A stretch of 64,000 nt of DNA from Agrobacterium tumefaciens (GCF_017726655.1 NZ_CP072309.1:1298501-1362500); one strand, 5' to 3'. Counted from the stretch's first letter, positions 28,801 through 38,760 are shown. Made by a program: numbers and translations. Notes: a model not told the origin generated them from the letters alone.

Positions 28801-30606
28801 AAGCAGATCGCGTCCGGTCGTTTCGGTGTGACGACGGAATATCTCGTCAATGCCGATATGCTGCAGATCAAGGTAGCGCAGGGTGCAAAGCCCGGCGAAG
28901 GCGGACAGCTGCCTGGCCACAAGGTGGATGCGACGGTTGCCAAGACCCGTCATTCCACCCCGGGCGTCGGCCTGATCTCGCCGCCGCCGCACCACGATAT
29001 CTACTCGATCGAAGATCTGGCGCAGCTGATCTACGACCTCAAGAACGTCAATCCGGAAGCCGATGTTTCGGTTAAGCTGGTATCGGAAGTGGGCGTTGGA
29101 ACGGTTGCGGCCGGTGTGGCTAAGGCCCGCGCCGATCATATCACCGTCTCCGGTTTCGATGGCGGTACCGGTGCATCGCCGCTGACGTCCCTCAAGCACG
29201 CGGGCTCTCCGTGGGAAATCGGCCTTGCCGAAACCCAGCAGACGCTGGTGCTGAACGGTCTTCGCTCGCGCGTTGCCCTGCAGGTGGATGGCGGTCTGAA
29301 GACCGGCCGCGACGTCATCATCGGCGCGCTGCTCGGTGCGGATGAATTCGGTTTTGCCACCGCGCCGCTGATTGCGGCGGGCTGCATCATGATGCGCAAA
29401 TGCCACCTCAATACGTGCCCCGTGGGCGTCGCTACTCAGGACCCGGTCCTGCGCAAGCGCTTCAAAGGCACGCCGGAACACGTCATCAACTACTTCTTCT
29501 TCGTGGCCGAAGAAGTGCGCGAAATCCTCGCTTCGCTTGGCGTAACCAAGCTGGACGAGATCATCGGCGCTTCCGAATTGCTTGAGAAGGATGAGATGCT
29601 GGCGCACTGGAAGGCTAAGGGGCTGGATTTCAGCCGCATCTTCCACAAGGTCGAGGCTCCGAAGGAAGCGACCTTCTGGACCGAACGCCAGAAGCACCCG
29701 ATCGACGACATTCTCGACCGCAAGCTGATCGAGAAGTCGCAGCCGTCGCTGGAAAACCGCGAACCCGTGGTCTTCGAAGTACCTATCAAGAACGTCGACC
29801 GTTCCGCCGGCGCCATGCTGTCGGGTGCGCTGGCGAAGCGCTGGGGCCATAAGGGTCTGAAGGACGACACGATCCACGTGACGTTGCGCGGCACGGCGGG
29901 TCAGTCCTTCGGCGCGTTCCTTGCCCGCGGCATCACCTTCGATCTCGTGGGGGATGGCAACGACTATGTCGGCAAGGGCCTTTCAGGTGGCCGCATCATC
30001 GTGCGCCCACCGGAAAATACGCGGATCGTCGCGGAAAACTCGATCATCGTGGGCAACACGGTTCTCTATGGTGCGATCACCGGCGAGTGCTATTTCCGTG
30101 GCGTGGCAGGCGAGCGCTTCGCCGTGCGTAACTCCGGTGCGGTCGCTGTTGTCGAAGGTGTGGGCGACCACGGCTGCGAATATATGACTGGCGGTATCGT
30201 GGTGGTTCTCGGGGAAACGGGCCGTAACTTCGCGGCCGGCATGTCCGGTGGCGTGGCTTATGTTCTCGATGAAAAGGGCGACTTTGCCACTCGTTGCAAC
30301 ATGGCCATGGTCGAGCTGGAGCCGGTTCCGGAAGAAGACGATATGCTGGAGAAGCTGCACCATCACGGCGGCGACCTCATGCACAAGGGACGCGTCGACG
30401 TTTCCGAGGACATGACGCGCCACGACGAGGAGCGCCTTTACCAGCTGATCTCAAACCACTTCCATTACACGAATTCGTCGCGTGCCAAGGATATACTCGA
30501 TCGCTGGAGCGAGTTCCGTCCGAAATTCCGCAAGGTCATGCCGGTTGAATACCGTCGTGCGCTTGAGGAAATGGAGCGCATGCGCATGGGCGTGGCGGCG
30601 GAGTAA
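25861..30606 (+). CDS. gltB: glutamate synthase (NADPH) large subunit
   Basis: GltB moves the amide nitrogen of glutamine to 2-oxoglutarate, giving two glutamates, the main ammonium-assimilation route with glutamine synthetase. The 1581-residue protein starts with a 52-residue extension before the catalytic Cys53 (EHDACGVGF), which becomes the mature N-terminus in this family. The Ntn glutaminase domain is followed by the central domain, the FMN/synthase domain ([27 protein letters not shown], 3Fe-4S cysteines in [13 protein letters not shown]) and the C-terminal beta-helix. Its partner gltD is 747 bp away, separated by vapBC. Confidence 0.96.
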   Translation: MKIEQQAASAAAILTNDCPSVAAAAPMSAKARFAGGLPEKQGLYDPANEHDACGVGFVAHMKGQKSHQIVKDGLFILENLTHRGAVGADPLMGDGAGILVQIPDRFFREEMAGQGVTLPKAGEYAVGHIFMPRDPSRIEHYKKVIVDVIGEEGQQFLGFRDVPVDNSSLSKAPDIAATEPHHVQVFIGAGRDAATNADFERKLFLIRKVLSNRIYDEGGGKETQDFYPVSLSSSTIVYKGMFLAYQVGAYYKDLADPRFESAVALVHQRFSTNTFPSWKLAHPYRMVAHNGEINTLRGNVNWMAARQASVSSELFGDDISKLWPISYEGQSDTACFDNALEFLVRGGYSMAHAVMMLIPEAWAGNQSMSAERKAFYEYHAALMEPWDGPAAVAFTDGKQIGATLDRNGLRPARYLVTDDDRIIMASEAGTLPVPEERIVKKWRLQPGKMLLIDMEKGSIVSDEEVKHELAAKHPYRTWLDRTQLILEELKPVEPRALRRDVSLLDRQQAFGYTSEDTKLLMSPMATTGQEAIGSMGTDTPISAMSEKSKLLYTYFKQNFAQVTNPPIDPIREELVMSLVSFIGPRPNILDHEGAARAKRLEVRQPILTNGDLEKIRSIGHTEDRFDTKTLDFTYDVERGAEGMPEMLERLCERAESAVRGGYNIIVLSDRQLGPDRIAIPALLATAAVHHHLIRKGLRTSVGLVVETGEPREVHHFCLLAGYGAEAINPYLAFDTLLDMHKHGAFPKEVSDDEVVYRYIKAVGKGILKVMSKMGISTYQSYCGAQIFDAIGLSSEFVEKYFFGTATSIEGVGLTEIAEETVARHTAAFGKDPILANTLDIGGEYAYRMRGESHAWTPDAVASLQHAVRGNSQDRYREFAAMVNETALRMNTIRGLFNIKSAEALGRKPVSIDEVEPAADIVKRFSTGAMSFGSISREAHTTLAIAMNQIGGKSNTGEGGEESDRYLPLLNGKPNPERSAIKQIASGRFGVTTEYLVNADMLQIKVAQGAKPGEGGQLPGHKVDATVAKTRHSTPGVGLISPPPHHDIYSIEDLAQLIYDLKNVNPEADVSVKLVSEVGVGTVAAGVAKARADHITVSGFDGGTGASPLTSLKHAGSPWEIGLAETQQTLVLNGLRSRVALQVDGGLKTGRDVIIGALLGADEFGFATAPLIAAGCIMMRKCHLNTCPVGVATQDPVLRKRFKGTPEHVINYFFFVAEEVREILASLGVTKLDEIIGASELLEKDEMLAHWKAKGLDFSRIFHKVEAPKEATFWTERQKHPIDDILDRKLIEKSQPSLENREPVVFEVPIKNVDRSAGAMLSGALAKRWGHKGLKDDTIHVTLRGTAGQSFGAFLARGITFDLVGDGNDYVGKGLSGGRIIVRPPENTRIVAENSIIVGNTVLYGAITGECYFRGVAGERFAVRNSGAVAVVEGVGDHGCEYMTGGIVVVLGETGRNFAAGMSGGVAYVLDEKGDFATRCNMAMVELEPVPEEDDMLEKLHHHGGDLMHKGRVDVSEDMTRHDEERLYQLISNHFHYTNSSRAKDILDRWSEFRPKFRKVMPVEYRRALEEMERMRMGVAAE

Positions 30607-30625
30607 GCCGTTACGTTCTGACGGG

Positions 30626-30656
30626 TTTTGTGATATGACATCAGCATATGACAAAA
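30626..30656. promoter_or_regulatory. 31-bp palindromic operator of vapBC
   Basis: Two 12-base arms, TTTTGTGATATG and CATATGACAAAA, match as inverted repeats at 11 of 12 positions around a 7-bp spacer. The site lies 20 bp after the gltB stop and just upstream of vapB, where VapB-VapC complexes usually bind for autoregulation. It covers an upstream ATG (30648), which argues that translation starts later. Confidence 0.65.
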
Positions 30657-30668
30657 CGGGAGATGACG

Positions 30669-30938
30669 ATGTTTCCTATGCCAAAGGAGCGGAAGGCGAA
30701 GATATTCAAAAACGGCCGAAGCCGGGCTGTACGGATACCGAGTGATTTCGACCTTCCGGTTGATGAAGTTATCATTCGGCAGGAAAGGGATGGGTTGATT
30801 ACGATCCATCCTGCCAGACCGAGAAGATCCCCGGCCGAATTGGTCGAATGGCTGCGGGAGTCCGCACTGATCGGTAAGGAGTTACCGCAGATCGAGGATC
30901 TCCCGCTTCGTCCGATTGATCTGGATCTTCCGGAATGA
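30669..30938 (+). CDS. vapB: VapB-type antitoxin (AbrB-like fold)
   Basis: The 89-residue protein has an N-terminal swapped-hairpin DNA-binding domain (ERKAKIFKNGRSRAVRIPSDF, in two parts) and an acidic C-terminal tail ending LPLRPIDLDLPE that would neutralise the toxin. The ATG at 30669 is chosen because GGGAG lies 7-8 bp upstream; ATGs at 30648 and 30663 lie in or against the operator. Its end overlaps the vapC start by 4 bp. Confidence 0.85.
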   Translation: MFPMPKERKAKIFKNGRSRAVRIPSDFDLPVDEVIIRQERDGLITIHPARPRRSPAELVEWLRESALIGKELPQIEDLPLRPIDLDLPE

Positions 30939-31333
30939 GTTACCTGCTCGACACGAACGTGATTTCGGATCTCATCCGCAATCCGGAAGGTGAGGCCGCG
31001 AGGCGCGTTGCCAAGCTGTCTCCAGGGGAGCTCAAAACAAGCCTGATCGTGGCGGCGGAGCTTAGGTATGGGGTTGCCAAGAAGGGTTCTGCGCGATTGG
31101 CAAATCTGGTGGAGACGGTGCTGGCGGATTTCGAGGTTTTACCTTGGGAGGCTCCGGCAGACCTACATTATGCTGCGGTTAGAGATGGTCTCAGCCGGAG
31201 CGGACAGCCGATCGGCGATATGGACATGTTGATTGCCGCCCATGCGCTGTCTTTGGACACCGTCCTAGTGAGCGACAATGAAAAGGAATTTTCCCGCGTA
31301 CCGGGATTGAAGATTGAGAATTGGCTGCGCTGA
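30935..31333 (+). CDS. vapC: VapC-type PIN-domain ribonuclease toxin
   Basis: The 132-residue protein is a complete PIN-domain nuclease of the VapC/FitB type. The metal-binding acidic residues are visible: Asp6 in YLLDTNVISDLI, Glu42 in AAELRYGV, Asp95/Asp97 in GDMDMLIAAHA and Asp114 in VSDNEKEF. Such toxins cleave tRNA or rRNA when the antitoxin is degraded. It is translationally coupled to vapB and ends 20 bp before gltD, in the same direction as both glt genes. Confidence 0.88.
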   Translation: MSYLLDTNVISDLIRNPEGEAARRVAKLSPGELKTSLIVAAELRYGVAKKGSARLANLVETVLADFEVLPWEAPADLHYAAVRDGLSRSGQPIGDMDMLIAAHALSLDTVLVSDNEKEFSRVPGLKIENWLR

Positions 31334-31353
31334 GCGGCGGAAGGAATTGAAAT

Positions 31354-32808
31354 ATGGGCAAGGTTACAGGTTTTCTCGAGATCGACCGGCAGGTGGGCAA
31401 GTATCAGCCTGCATCCGATCGTATCCGCCATTTCCGCGAATTCACCATTCCGATGTCGGATGCCGAGGTGCAGAAGCAGGCGGCGCGCTGCATGGATTGC
31501 GGCATTCCCTATTGCCATGGCCCGACCGGCTGTCCCGTGCACAACCAGATCCCCGACTGGAACGATCTGGTTTACAATAACAACTGGGAAGAGGCGATCC
31601 GCAACCTCCATTCCACCAACAACTTCCCTGAATTCACCGGCCGCGTCTGCCCAGCGCCCTGCGAGGAAGCCTGCACGCTGAACCTCGAAGACACGCCGGT
31701 CGCCATCAAGACGGTCGAGCAGGCCATCGCCGACAAGGCTTATGAACTGGGCTTCATCGTGCCGAAGCCGGCGACGATCCACACCGGCAAAAAGGTCGCC
31801 ATCATCGGCTCCGGCCCTTCGGGCATGGCGGCGGCACAGCAGCTTGGCCGCGCCGGTCACGAGGTGCATGTCTATGAGCGGGAATCAAAGCCCGGCGGCC
31901 TGCTTCGTTACGGTATCCCTGATTTCAAGATGGAAAAGAACTTCATTGATCGGCGGGTCGAGCAGATCAAGGGCGAAGGCGTTACCTTCCATTGCGGTGT
32001 TAATGTCGGCGTCGACGTGACCGTTCAGTCGCTTCTGGCCGACCATGATGCGGTTCTCTACTGCGGCGGCTCTGAAACCCCGCGCCCAGCCGGCATCGGC
32101 GGGGCGGACCTGCATGGTGTGCACGATGCCATGCCATATCTCGTGCAGCAAAACCGTCGCGTTGGCCGTGAAAACATCGATAGCATCGGCTGGCCGGCCG
32201 ATCCTATCCTTGCCGGTGGCAAGCATGTTGTCGTCGTCGGCGGCGGTGATACGGCGTCGGACTGCGTGGGTACGGCGTTCCGCCAGGGCGCCGTGAAGGT
32301 CACACAGCTCGACATCCGCCCGATGCCGCCGGAAAAGGAAGATAAGCTTGCGGTTTGGCCCTTCTGGGCGACCAAAATGCGCACGTCCTCGTCGCAGGCG
32401 GAAGGCGCGGTGCGCGAGTTCCAGGTCGCCACACTGGAATTCGTCGGCGAAGACGGCGTTCTGACTGGTGTGAAGTGCTGTCAGGTGGATGAACGCCGCA
32501 AGCCAATCGCCGGTACCGAGTTCATTATCAAAGCCGATCTCGCCTTCATCGCCATCGGTTTTTCCGGTCCCTTCACGGATAGCGTGCTGAAGGAAATGGA
32601 AGGCAAGTTGACGCTCAATACGGACCGGCGTGGTTCCACTAATGTGGTCGCCAACGAGACGGACTACAGGACGTCGGTCGACAAGCTCTGGGCTGCGGGC
32701 GACGTTCGCCGCGGGCAGTCCCTTGTGGTCTGGGCAATCCGCGAAGGCCGGCAGGCAGCCCGCGCAATCGATGAGGCGCTGATGGGCGCCACGGTTCTGC
32801 CGCGCTGA
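31354..32808 (+). CDS. gltD: glutamate synthase (NADPH) small subunit
   Basis: GltD passes electrons from NADPH through FAD and 4Fe-4S clusters to GltB. The 484-residue protein has two N-terminal cysteine groups (CMDCGIPYCHGPTGCPVHN and CPAPCEEACTLN), a first Rossmann site VAIIGSGPSGMAAAQQLG and a second VVVVGGGDTASDCVG. The C-terminus has WAAGDVRRGQSLVVWAI. It may be transcribed through vapBC from gltB or partly from the vapBC promoter. Confidence 0.95.
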   Translation: MGKVTGFLEIDRQVGKYQPASDRIRHFREFTIPMSDAEVQKQAARCMDCGIPYCHGPTGCPVHNQIPDWNDLVYNNNWEEAIRNLHSTNNFPEFTGRVCPAPCEEACTLNLEDTPVAIKTVEQAIADKAYELGFIVPKPATIHTGKKVAIIGSGPSGMAAAQQLGRAGHEVHVYERESKPGGLLRYGIPDFKMEKNFIDRRVEQIKGEGVTFHCGVNVGVDVTVQSLLADHDAVLYCGGSETPRPAGIGGADLHGVHDAMPYLVQQNRRVGRENIDSIGWPADPILAGGKHVVVVGGGDTASDCVGTAFRQGAVKVTQLDIRPMPPEKEDKLAVWPFWATKMRTSSSQAEGAVREFQVATLEFVGEDGVLTGVKCCQVDERRKPIAGTEFIIKADLAFIAIGFSGPFTDSVLKEMEGKLTLNTDRRGSTNVVANETDYRTSVDKLWAAGDVRRGQSLVVWAIREGRQAARAIDEALMGATVLPR

Positions 32809-32833
32809 GCCGGCGGAATCGATGAAGATGGAA

Positions 32834-32859
32834 AGGCCTGTTGCAGAAGCGACAGGCCT
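32834..32859. terminator. terminator between gltD and the sensor kinase gene
   Basis: AGGCCTGT-N10-ACAGGCCT is a perfect 8-bp stem, followed on the + strand by ATTCGTTTG. It separates two converging genes and probably stops the gltBD transcript. Confidence 0.55.
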
Positions 32860-32880
32860 ATTCGTTTGATTGCGGTGCGA

Positions 32881-34236
32881 TCAACAAAAGGGAAGCGTGA
32901 TGCGGAAGCAGGCGCCGCCGGTGGAGGAATCGCTGATGCTGATCTCGCCGTTGTGATAACGGACGATTTCCTGCACCAGACTGAGCCCAAGGCCGGTGCC
33001 GTGATCCTTTGGTTTCAGCCGGTGAAATGCATCGAAAACAAGCTCCCGTTCCGCCTCCGGAATTCCATTGCCTTCATCGGCTATCTCGATCACCCGGTTT
33101 GAGGCGATCTTTATGGTGATGGTACCCCGGCTGCCGCCATGTTCGATGGCGTTCTGCACGATGTTCATCAAGGCGCGCTGCAGTGAGGCATAATCCGCAA
33201 GCGCGAGGATCGGCTCTTCTTCCGGCTCGAAAGAAAGATTGTAACCTTGTGAAATTGCAAGCGGGGCCATATCCGCGACAACAGACCTGCACAGGGCGAC
33301 GATATCAAGCGGAACAAGCGGTGCTTTCTGCCCGCCGAGTCGTTGCAGATCGAGCAATTGTTCGGCTAGCACGGCAATGCGGCTGGCATCCGACAATATT
33401 CTGCTGCGGGCCGGGCCTTCCAGTAGGGTCTCAACCCGGGTCTGGAGAATGGCGACGGGGGTTCGCAACTCGTGGGCTGCATCGAGAATGAATCGCTTGT
33501 GCCTCTCATAGCCGTCATCCAGCCGCTGCAATGCGCCGTTGACGGCATGCACGAGTGGCTGAACCTCCCTTGGAATATTGCCATCCGGCAATCGGTATCC
33601 CCGTTTGTCGATATCGATTGCCTCCGCCGTTCGGGCAATGGCGGAGAGCGCGCGAAATTCCCGGCCAATGATCCAGGGAATTGCCGCGATCGTCGCAATT
33701 GAAACAAGAGCGAGAATCGGCAGGATAAGGATGTTGGAGAATAGCAGGATCGGGAGGGTCATGCTGAACGGACCGCCGTGTCCAATCATCGCAAATTCTC
33801 CAGCTGGACCAGATACCCGGCGTACGATCGCGACGTACAAAACGGCGAAATAAGAATAGGACATTCCCGCGTCGCGTATATTGGAGATTCTAACGTCGTT
33901 CAGCGTTTGGCCCATATTGCTGAAAGCTTCGGGCACCTGCCCACCCTGGACAATATCGTCATTTTCCGTCAGCGCAACAAACCAGAAATCCGGAGTCTCT
34001 CTACGCAGTTTTATATATTCAGGTGTCTCCCTGAGCACGATTTTTCCATCTGGCCCGCGAATGAGAGCGTTTGCTGTTATTTGTGCCGCCTCAGAGCTGA
34101 GAAGGGCACTTCCGGTTCCATCGGACATCATGTAGACGAAGAATGCGACCGTGACGATGATGATGCTGCCGATCTGGAACAGCAGCAGTTGAATCGTCAG
34201 ACGGCGTTTGAGTGATTTTCTTTTGGCCGGTTTCAT
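32881..34236 (-). CDS. two-component sensor histidine kinase
   Basis: The 451-residue protein has a first membrane span at about 15-36, a periplasmic domain of about 120 residues and a second span at about 162-190. HAMP-like and HisKA regions follow, with His255 in ILDAAHELRTPVAIL, then the HATPase domain with GTGLGLSLVQEIVRYHNG. The N-box reads NIVQNAIEHGG. The signal is not predictable. Its start codon overlaps the stop of the response-regulator gene by 4 bp, so the two form one operon. Confidence 0.9.
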   Translation of the reverse strand: MKPAKRKSLKRRLTIQLLLFQIGSIIIVTVAFFVYMMSDGTGSALLSSEAAQITANALIRGPDGKIVLRETPEYIKLRRETPDFWFVALTENDDIVQGGQVPEAFSNMGQTLNDVRISNIRDAGMSYSYFAVLYVAIVRRVSGPAGEFAMIGHGGPFSMTLPILLFSNILILPILALVSIATIAAIPWIIGREFRALSAIARTAEAIDIDKRGYRLPDGNIPREVQPLVHAVNGALQRLDDGYERHKRFILDAAHELRTPVAILQTRVETLLEGPARSRILSDASRIAVLAEQLLDLQRLGGQKAPLVPLDIVALCRSVVADMAPLAISQGYNLSFEPEEEPILALADYASLQRALMNIVQNAIEHGGSRGTITIKIASNRVIEIADEGNGIPEAERELVFDAFHRLKPKDHGTGLGLSLVQEIVRYHNGEISISDSSTGGACFRITLPFC

Positions 34237-34907
34237 GGGATTGCCCGCATAAGGTAACCAACGCCCCTGATGCCGTGAACCTCGACACCCGCATCCGCGG
34301 CCGCCAGTTTGCGGCGTAGGCGGGAGATATGGGAATCGAGTGCATTGGACTGGATTTCATCGTCGAAATTGTAGACTGCCTCCTCGAGCGTCGGACGCAG
34401 CACCGTTCTTCCCTGTCGTCGGAGCAATGCTTCAAGGATCAGCAGCTCCCGTCTGGTCAGGGGAAGGAATTCGCCCTTGATGCGCACTTCGCGGGTTTCG
34501 AAGCAGAATTCCAGGCTGCCCAGTTTCGCCGTCATCGTCACGGGGCCGGCTGGCCGGCGCATCAGGGCGCGAATACGGGCAAGCAGTTCCTCAACGGCGA
34601 AAGGCTTGGCCAGATAATCGTCCGCGCCAAGATTGAGGCCATTGATCCGGTCCGCAAGCGCGCCCTGCGCCGTCAGCACGATGACGGGTGGCGTGGCGGG
34701 CAGGAGACGCAGATCCTCGATGAGGTCAAGGCCATCACCATCCGGCAACTGCCGATCCAGAATGACCAGGTCGTGAACGCCGTCCATGATGGCGTGACGG
34801 GCAAGATCGAGCGTGCCGACGGAATCCACGATAATATCGAACCGATGGAGCGCAACTGATAGCGCTGCCGCCATTTCGCGTTCGTCTTCAACAAGAAGCA
34901 GGCGCAT
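34233..34907 (-). CDS. OmpR/QseB-type response regulator
   Basis: The 224-residue protein begins MRLLLVEDERE, the normal start for the family; a longer upstream frame adds 54 unrelated residues. Phospho-acceptor Asp51 is in DLVILDRQLPDGDG, Lys in YLAKPFAVEELLARI. The winged helix ends with ALDSHISRLRRKL and GIRGVGYLM. It is the first gene of the pair with the kinase. Target genes are unknown; nearby envelope genes are possible targets. Confidence 0.9.
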   Translation of the reverse strand: MRLLLVEDEREMAAALSVALHRFDIIVDSVGTLDLARHAIMDGVHDLVILDRQLPDGDGLDLIEDLRLLPATPPVIVLTAQGALADRINGLNLGADDYLAKPFAVEELLARIRALMRRPAGPVTMTAKLGSLEFCFETREVRIKGEFLPLTRRELLILEALLRRQGRTVLRPTLEEAVYNFDDEIQSNALDSHISRLRRKLAAADAGVEVHGIRGVGYLMRAIP

Positions 34908-35151
34908 GAACGATCTCGGCATTAACAGGCGTGACTTCTCGGGGGAATGGCACGCGCGCAAAATAAGAAGGACTGCGTCATCGATGCTCAGTGCATCAGA
35001 CGCGTTAGCTTGAAATAAATATCGCCAGGCAGAAAGTATGATCGCAATTAATAGACGATCACCCAGCACTCCTGCAAAGCTTAGTCAAGACTGTCATTGA
35101 TGGGTTGCCTCAACATTACGCCGGTGAGGCTCGGCTCGATGGAGATGGCGC

Positions 35152-36387
35152 TTACTGTTTCGCTTGTGTGGTGTCTGTGACCACGCGATAGTCATCGATG
35201 CGGCCTGCAGGCGCATCGGCCATCTCGCCGCGTTTGGTCAGCCTCTCGCGTGGCGATTCCACGACGGAAACGCGAGCCGGAGTGAGAGAGGGAGGGACAT
35301 CGCCAAGCAATTTGTCGCCCCCATCAAGAGCAGGATCCGTGAGGCTGATCGGCTGGGTACGCACCTGGCCGGCATCGATGCCGAGTGCGGGCAGGGAGGT
35401 GAGGGCTGGCAGATTGCTGCCGTCGAGTTTGACCAGATCAGGGCCCGCGCCATCAAGGTGACGGCGCACGAACTTTTCGACATAAAAGGCGAGCTTGCGT
35501 TTGCCGGCCTGTGTCATGCCAATGCCATCAGCTTCACGAAGGCGAGCCTGCTGGCCGTTCATGTCATAGCCGGTGACGACGAATTTTCCTGCCTCATCCA
35601 CGAAGCCATCCCAGACGTCAACGAATTCCCCGCCATATTTTTCGACGTGGTTGCGATAGAGCCGGTTGAAGCCGACCAGATCAGCGGAGAGCGACGGCGA
35701 CTGGAAGGCGGGCAGTCCCACCCAGAGCACAGGAACCTTTGGGCGTCCTGCGAGCGTCAGCAGTTCGTCGATGCGTCGTTCATATTCCTTGAACCAGATT
35801 TCGGTACCGAATTTTTCCTTGCTATCGCCGATCTGCATCTGCTGGCGATCGTTGGACCCCATCATGATGACGATGGTTGCCGGATTCGTCTCGGTAATGA
35901 ATTGCGGGAGGGTCTTGAACCAGTCGTAATAATCGGTGCGAACAAGACCTGAAGAGCCGTTGGCGCGCACATCGACGACAATCGCCGGCGAGTTGGCGAA
36001 CGCGTTGACCAGCTCTTCTCCCATGCCACCGGCAAGGAAGTCGCCGATGACCAATACGCGCCGCGCATTTTCAAGCTTGGCGGCAGGCTCCGGCTTTGCG
36101 GTGCGCATCTGCACAACCGACGGTGTTTTCTTGGTCGGTTGCGGCCGGGTGACCGATCTCGTTGGCGGGGCAGATGGAAAATCGCGGCGGCTGCGGCGCT
36201 GGTATTCGCGGTTTGACCCGCCGTCGCGGCCCACCGGCTTGCCGAACAGCATCTCAAACAGGGTGCGCCGCTGCTCCTGCGCGATGCTTTCGGCGGGAGC
36301 AAGCGGCAGCGCAAGCACCGCGCAAAGAAGGACAGCGCAGAAACGCCAGCCGCTTCTTCCATAGTTTGCCGCAGGTTTCGCACTCAT
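35152..36387 (-). CDS. periplasmic DUF459/SGNH-like protein, probably non-catalytic
   Basis: The 411-residue product has a signal peptide (FCAVLLCAVLALPLAPAESIAQ), a basic disordered stretch to about residue 105 and an SGNH-hydrolase-like domain at about 110-320. Block I reads VIGDFLAGG where GDS is expected, so the nucleophilic Ser is Phe117. Block III GSND is intact in MMGSNDRQQ. Block V reads DGIGMTQAG where DxxH is expected. Loss of both Ser and His suggests binding rather than hydrolysis. The ATG at 36387 follows GGAAGGG; a GTG lies one codon before. Confidence 0.8.
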   Translation of the reverse strand: MSAKPAANYGRSGWRFCAVLLCAVLALPLAPAESIAQEQRRTLFEMLFGKPVGRDGGSNREYQRRSRRDFPSAPPTRSVTRPQPTKKTPSVVQMRTAKPEPAAKLENARRVLVIGDFLAGGMGEELVNAFANSPAIVVDVRANGSSGLVRTDYYDWFKTLPQFITETNPATIVIMMGSNDRQQMQIGDSKEKFGTEIWFKEYERRIDELLTLAGRPKVPVLWVGLPAFQSPSLSADLVGFNRLYRNHVEKYGGEFVDVWDGFVDEAGKFVVTGYDMNGQQARLREADGIGMTQAGKRKLAFYVEKFVRRHLDGAGPDLVKLDGSNLPALTSLPALGIDAGQVRTQPISLTDPALDGGDKLLGDVPPSLTPARVSVVESPRERLTKRGEMADAPAGRIDDYRVVTDTTQAKQ

Positions 36388-36453
36388 CACATCAACCCTT
36401 CCGGATATTTCGGCGGCGGATTTTTGGGTGCCGCCGAATGTGCCGGGACATTA

Positions 36454-37677
36454 TCAGTTGCGCAGGGCCCTCAGCAGACGCTGCGACGGCTGGCCATCGG
36501 TTTCCATACCCATACGCGACTGGATAGCGCTGATGGCGGCTTTCGAGCCGGAGCCGAAGTTTCCGTCGACTTCGCCATCATAATAGCCGAGTTGCTTCAT
36601 GCGAGTCTGAAGCTCGAATTTTTCTCTGATATCCAGCGTGCCGTCCGGGCGTGGCCACTTCTGTTGCATGCCGCCATAACCGGCAATCTCGTCGGCGAGC
36701 AGGCCCACGGCCAGAGCGTAGCTGTCGGATGCGTTGTATTTTTTGATGGTGAAGAAGTTCTTCATCATCAGGAAACCCGGACCGTTGGCACCGCCCTGCA
36801 GTTTCAGCATCGCGCGGTCCGTACCACGCGTGAAGCTTTTGCCGTTCGGCCGGGTGAAGCCAAGTTTTGCCCACTCTGCAATGGTTTTCGTCTGCCCTTC
36901 ATAACGGGCGCCGCCCCGCGGGACCGCCGTCTCGTAACCCCAGGTGCGGCCCGGCTCCCAGCCGTTCTTTGCAAGGAGGTTGGCGGCCGTCGCCAGCGCG
37001 TCCGGCACGGAATGCCAGATATCACGCTTGCCATTACCGTCAGCATCAACCGCATAGAGCAGGTAGCTTGTGGGAATGAACTGGGTGTGACCCATGGCTC
37101 CTGCCCACGAACCCGTCAATTGCTTGGGCGTGACATCGCCAGCCTGAAGAATCTTGAGCGCAGCGATCAGCTGGGTGCGCGCGAATTTGGCGCGCTTGGG
37201 ATCGGAATAGGCGAGCGTTGCAAGCGCCTGCGGGATGTTGTGCAGCCGCTCCGGCTTTTCGAGAACAGCGCCATAGTTGGACTCCATCGACCAGATGGCA
37301 AGGATGATGTGTTTGTCGACGTTGAAGTTGCGCTCGATCCAGTTAAGCGTCGCCGCGTGTTTCATCTTCATCTCGCGGCCGATCCGCACCGTGTACGGAT
37401 TGACGCGTGAGTCAAGATAATCCCAGATCTGCGTGGTGAATTCCGGCTGGAAGGTTGCCTTGCGAAGCGCGTCGGGATCCGGCTCGCTGACGCCGGCAAA
37501 GGCCTTCTGATAGGTCGCCTTGCTAATGCCTTCTTTCGCGGCTGTTGCATAGAACTGGTTGATCCACTGACGGAATCCCTGATCGGCTTTGGCCGAGACA
37601 GGCGCCAGCGAGATTGCCAGGCCGGCAAACACCATGCAGCCGAATTTGCGGAGATCTGAAAGGATCATCTTTGTCAT
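36454..37677 (-). CDS. lytic murein transglycosylase (MltB-like) with peptidoglycan-binding domain
   Basis: This periplasmic enzyme cleaves glycan strands to 1,6-anhydro-muropeptides. It has a signal peptide (MVFAGLAISLAPVSAKAD) and an SLT_2/MltB domain with the catalytic Glu in AIWSMESNYGAV, followed by GSWAGAMGHTQFIPTSY. A C-terminal PG_binding_1 repeat reads LQTRMKQLGYYDGEVDGNFG. The ATG at 37677 gives a typical short n-region; an upstream in-frame ATG at 37725 adds 16 charged residues. It is in the same direction as the SGNH-like gene, 66 bp upstream of it. Confidence 0.9.
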   Translation of the reverse strand: MTKMILSDLRKFGCMVFAGLAISLAPVSAKADQGFRQWINQFYATAAKEGISKATYQKAFAGVSEPDPDALRKATFQPEFTTQIWDYLDSRVNPYTVRIGREMKMKHAATLNWIERNFNVDKHIILAIWSMESNYGAVLEKPERLHNIPQALATLAYSDPKRAKFARTQLIAALKILQAGDVTPKQLTGSWAGAMGHTQFIPTSYLLYAVDADGNGKRDIWHSVPDALATAANLLAKNGWEPGRTWGYETAVPRGGARYEGQTKTIAEWAKLGFTRPNGKSFTRGTDRAMLKLQGGANGPGFLMMKNFFTIKKYNASDSYALAVGLLADEIAGYGGMQQKWPRPDGTLDIREKFELQTRMKQLGYYDGEVDGNFGSGSKAAISAIQSRMGMETDGQPSQRLLRALRN

Positions 37678-37872
37678 CGTCTGTCTTTCGTTCTCTCGAA
37701 TGTCATTTCGATTGCGAAAACGCATCGGGCGTCGTCATGGATAACAAAAGATCGTCAACAAATTCTTTACCATTAATAGATGGTAGCGTCACCCTTTACA
37801 AAACGTTGTTGTTTTTGAAATAACAACAGCGTGCGGGGATTGTGATCAAGTTTTATCTCTCAGGAGGGATAC

Positions 37873-38760
37873 GTGGTAGAACATAAGAAAATTCGGAAGG
37901 CCGTATTCCCGGTCGCAGGTCTCGGCACGCGTTTTCTGCCTGCCACCAAGGCAGTTCCGAAAGAAATGCTCACCGTCGTCGACAAGCCCGTTATCCAGTA
38001 CGTCGTTGATGAGGCGGCGGAAGCAGGCATCGAGCATTTTGTATTCGTTACCGGCCGCGGCAAGGCTGTGATCGAGGATTATTTCGACATCCAGTTTGAG
38101 CTCGAACAGATGCTGCGCGAGCGCAACAAGAATGCCGAGCTGACATTGCTGGCTGGTCTACTGCCGAAGGCCGGCACGGCGAGCTTTACGCGCCAGCAGG
38201 TGCCGCTCGGTCTTGGCCACGCTGTATGGTGCGCGCGCGATATCGTTGGCGACGAGCCGTTTGCCGTGCTCCTGCCTGACATGATCATGCATTCGCAGAA
38301 AAGCTGCCTGAAGGGCATGGTCGAGCTTTACGACCAGACCCAGGGCAACGTGATCGCGGTGCAGGAGTGTGCGCCTGACCAGACCCATAAATACGGCATC
38401 GTCGGTGTTGGCGAGACCGTCGGCGAAGGCTTCAAGATCACCGAAATGGTCGAAAAGCCTGCGAAGGGGACAGCGCCGTCAAATTTCTACATCAACGGCC
38501 GCTATATTCTTCAGCCGGAGATTTTCGACATTCTTGAAAATCAGGAACGTGGCGCAGGTAACGAAATCCAGCTGACCGACGGCATGCTGACGCTCGCCAA
38601 GTCGCAGGAGTTCGCAGGCTACCATTTCCGCGGCCAGACCTTCGACTGTGGCGCCAAGGATGGCTTTATCCTCGCCAACGTTGCCTTTGCCCTGGAACGC
38701 GGTGACATCAGGCCCACAATTGAAGAGCCAATCAAGGCCCTGATCGACGGTCTGAAATAG
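37873..38760 (+). CDS. galU: UTP-glucose-1-phosphate uridylyltransferase
   Basis: GalU makes UDP-glucose for exopolysaccharide, cyclic glucan and LPS synthesis; rhizobial versions are also called ExoN. The 295-residue protein has the nucleotidyltransferase signature [17 protein letters not shown] at about 16-32, and [12 protein letters not shown] and FDCGAKDGF near the end. The GTG start is supported by AGGAGGGA 5 bp upstream. It is a single gene followed by an intrinsic terminator. Confidence 0.95.
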   Translation: MVEHKKIRKAVFPVAGLGTRFLPATKAVPKEMLTVVDKPVIQYVVDEAAEAGIEHFVFVTGRGKAVIEDYFDIQFELEQMLRERNKNAELTLLAGLLPKAGTASFTRQQVPLGLGHAVWCARDIVGDEPFAVLLPDMIMHSQKSCLKGMVELYDQTQGNVIAVQECAPDQTHKYGIVGVGETVGEGFKITEMVEKPAKGTAPSNFYINGRYILQPEIFDILENQERGAGNEIQLTDGMLTLAKSQEFAGYHFRGQTFDCGAKDGFILANVAFALERGDIRPTIEEPIKALIDGLK

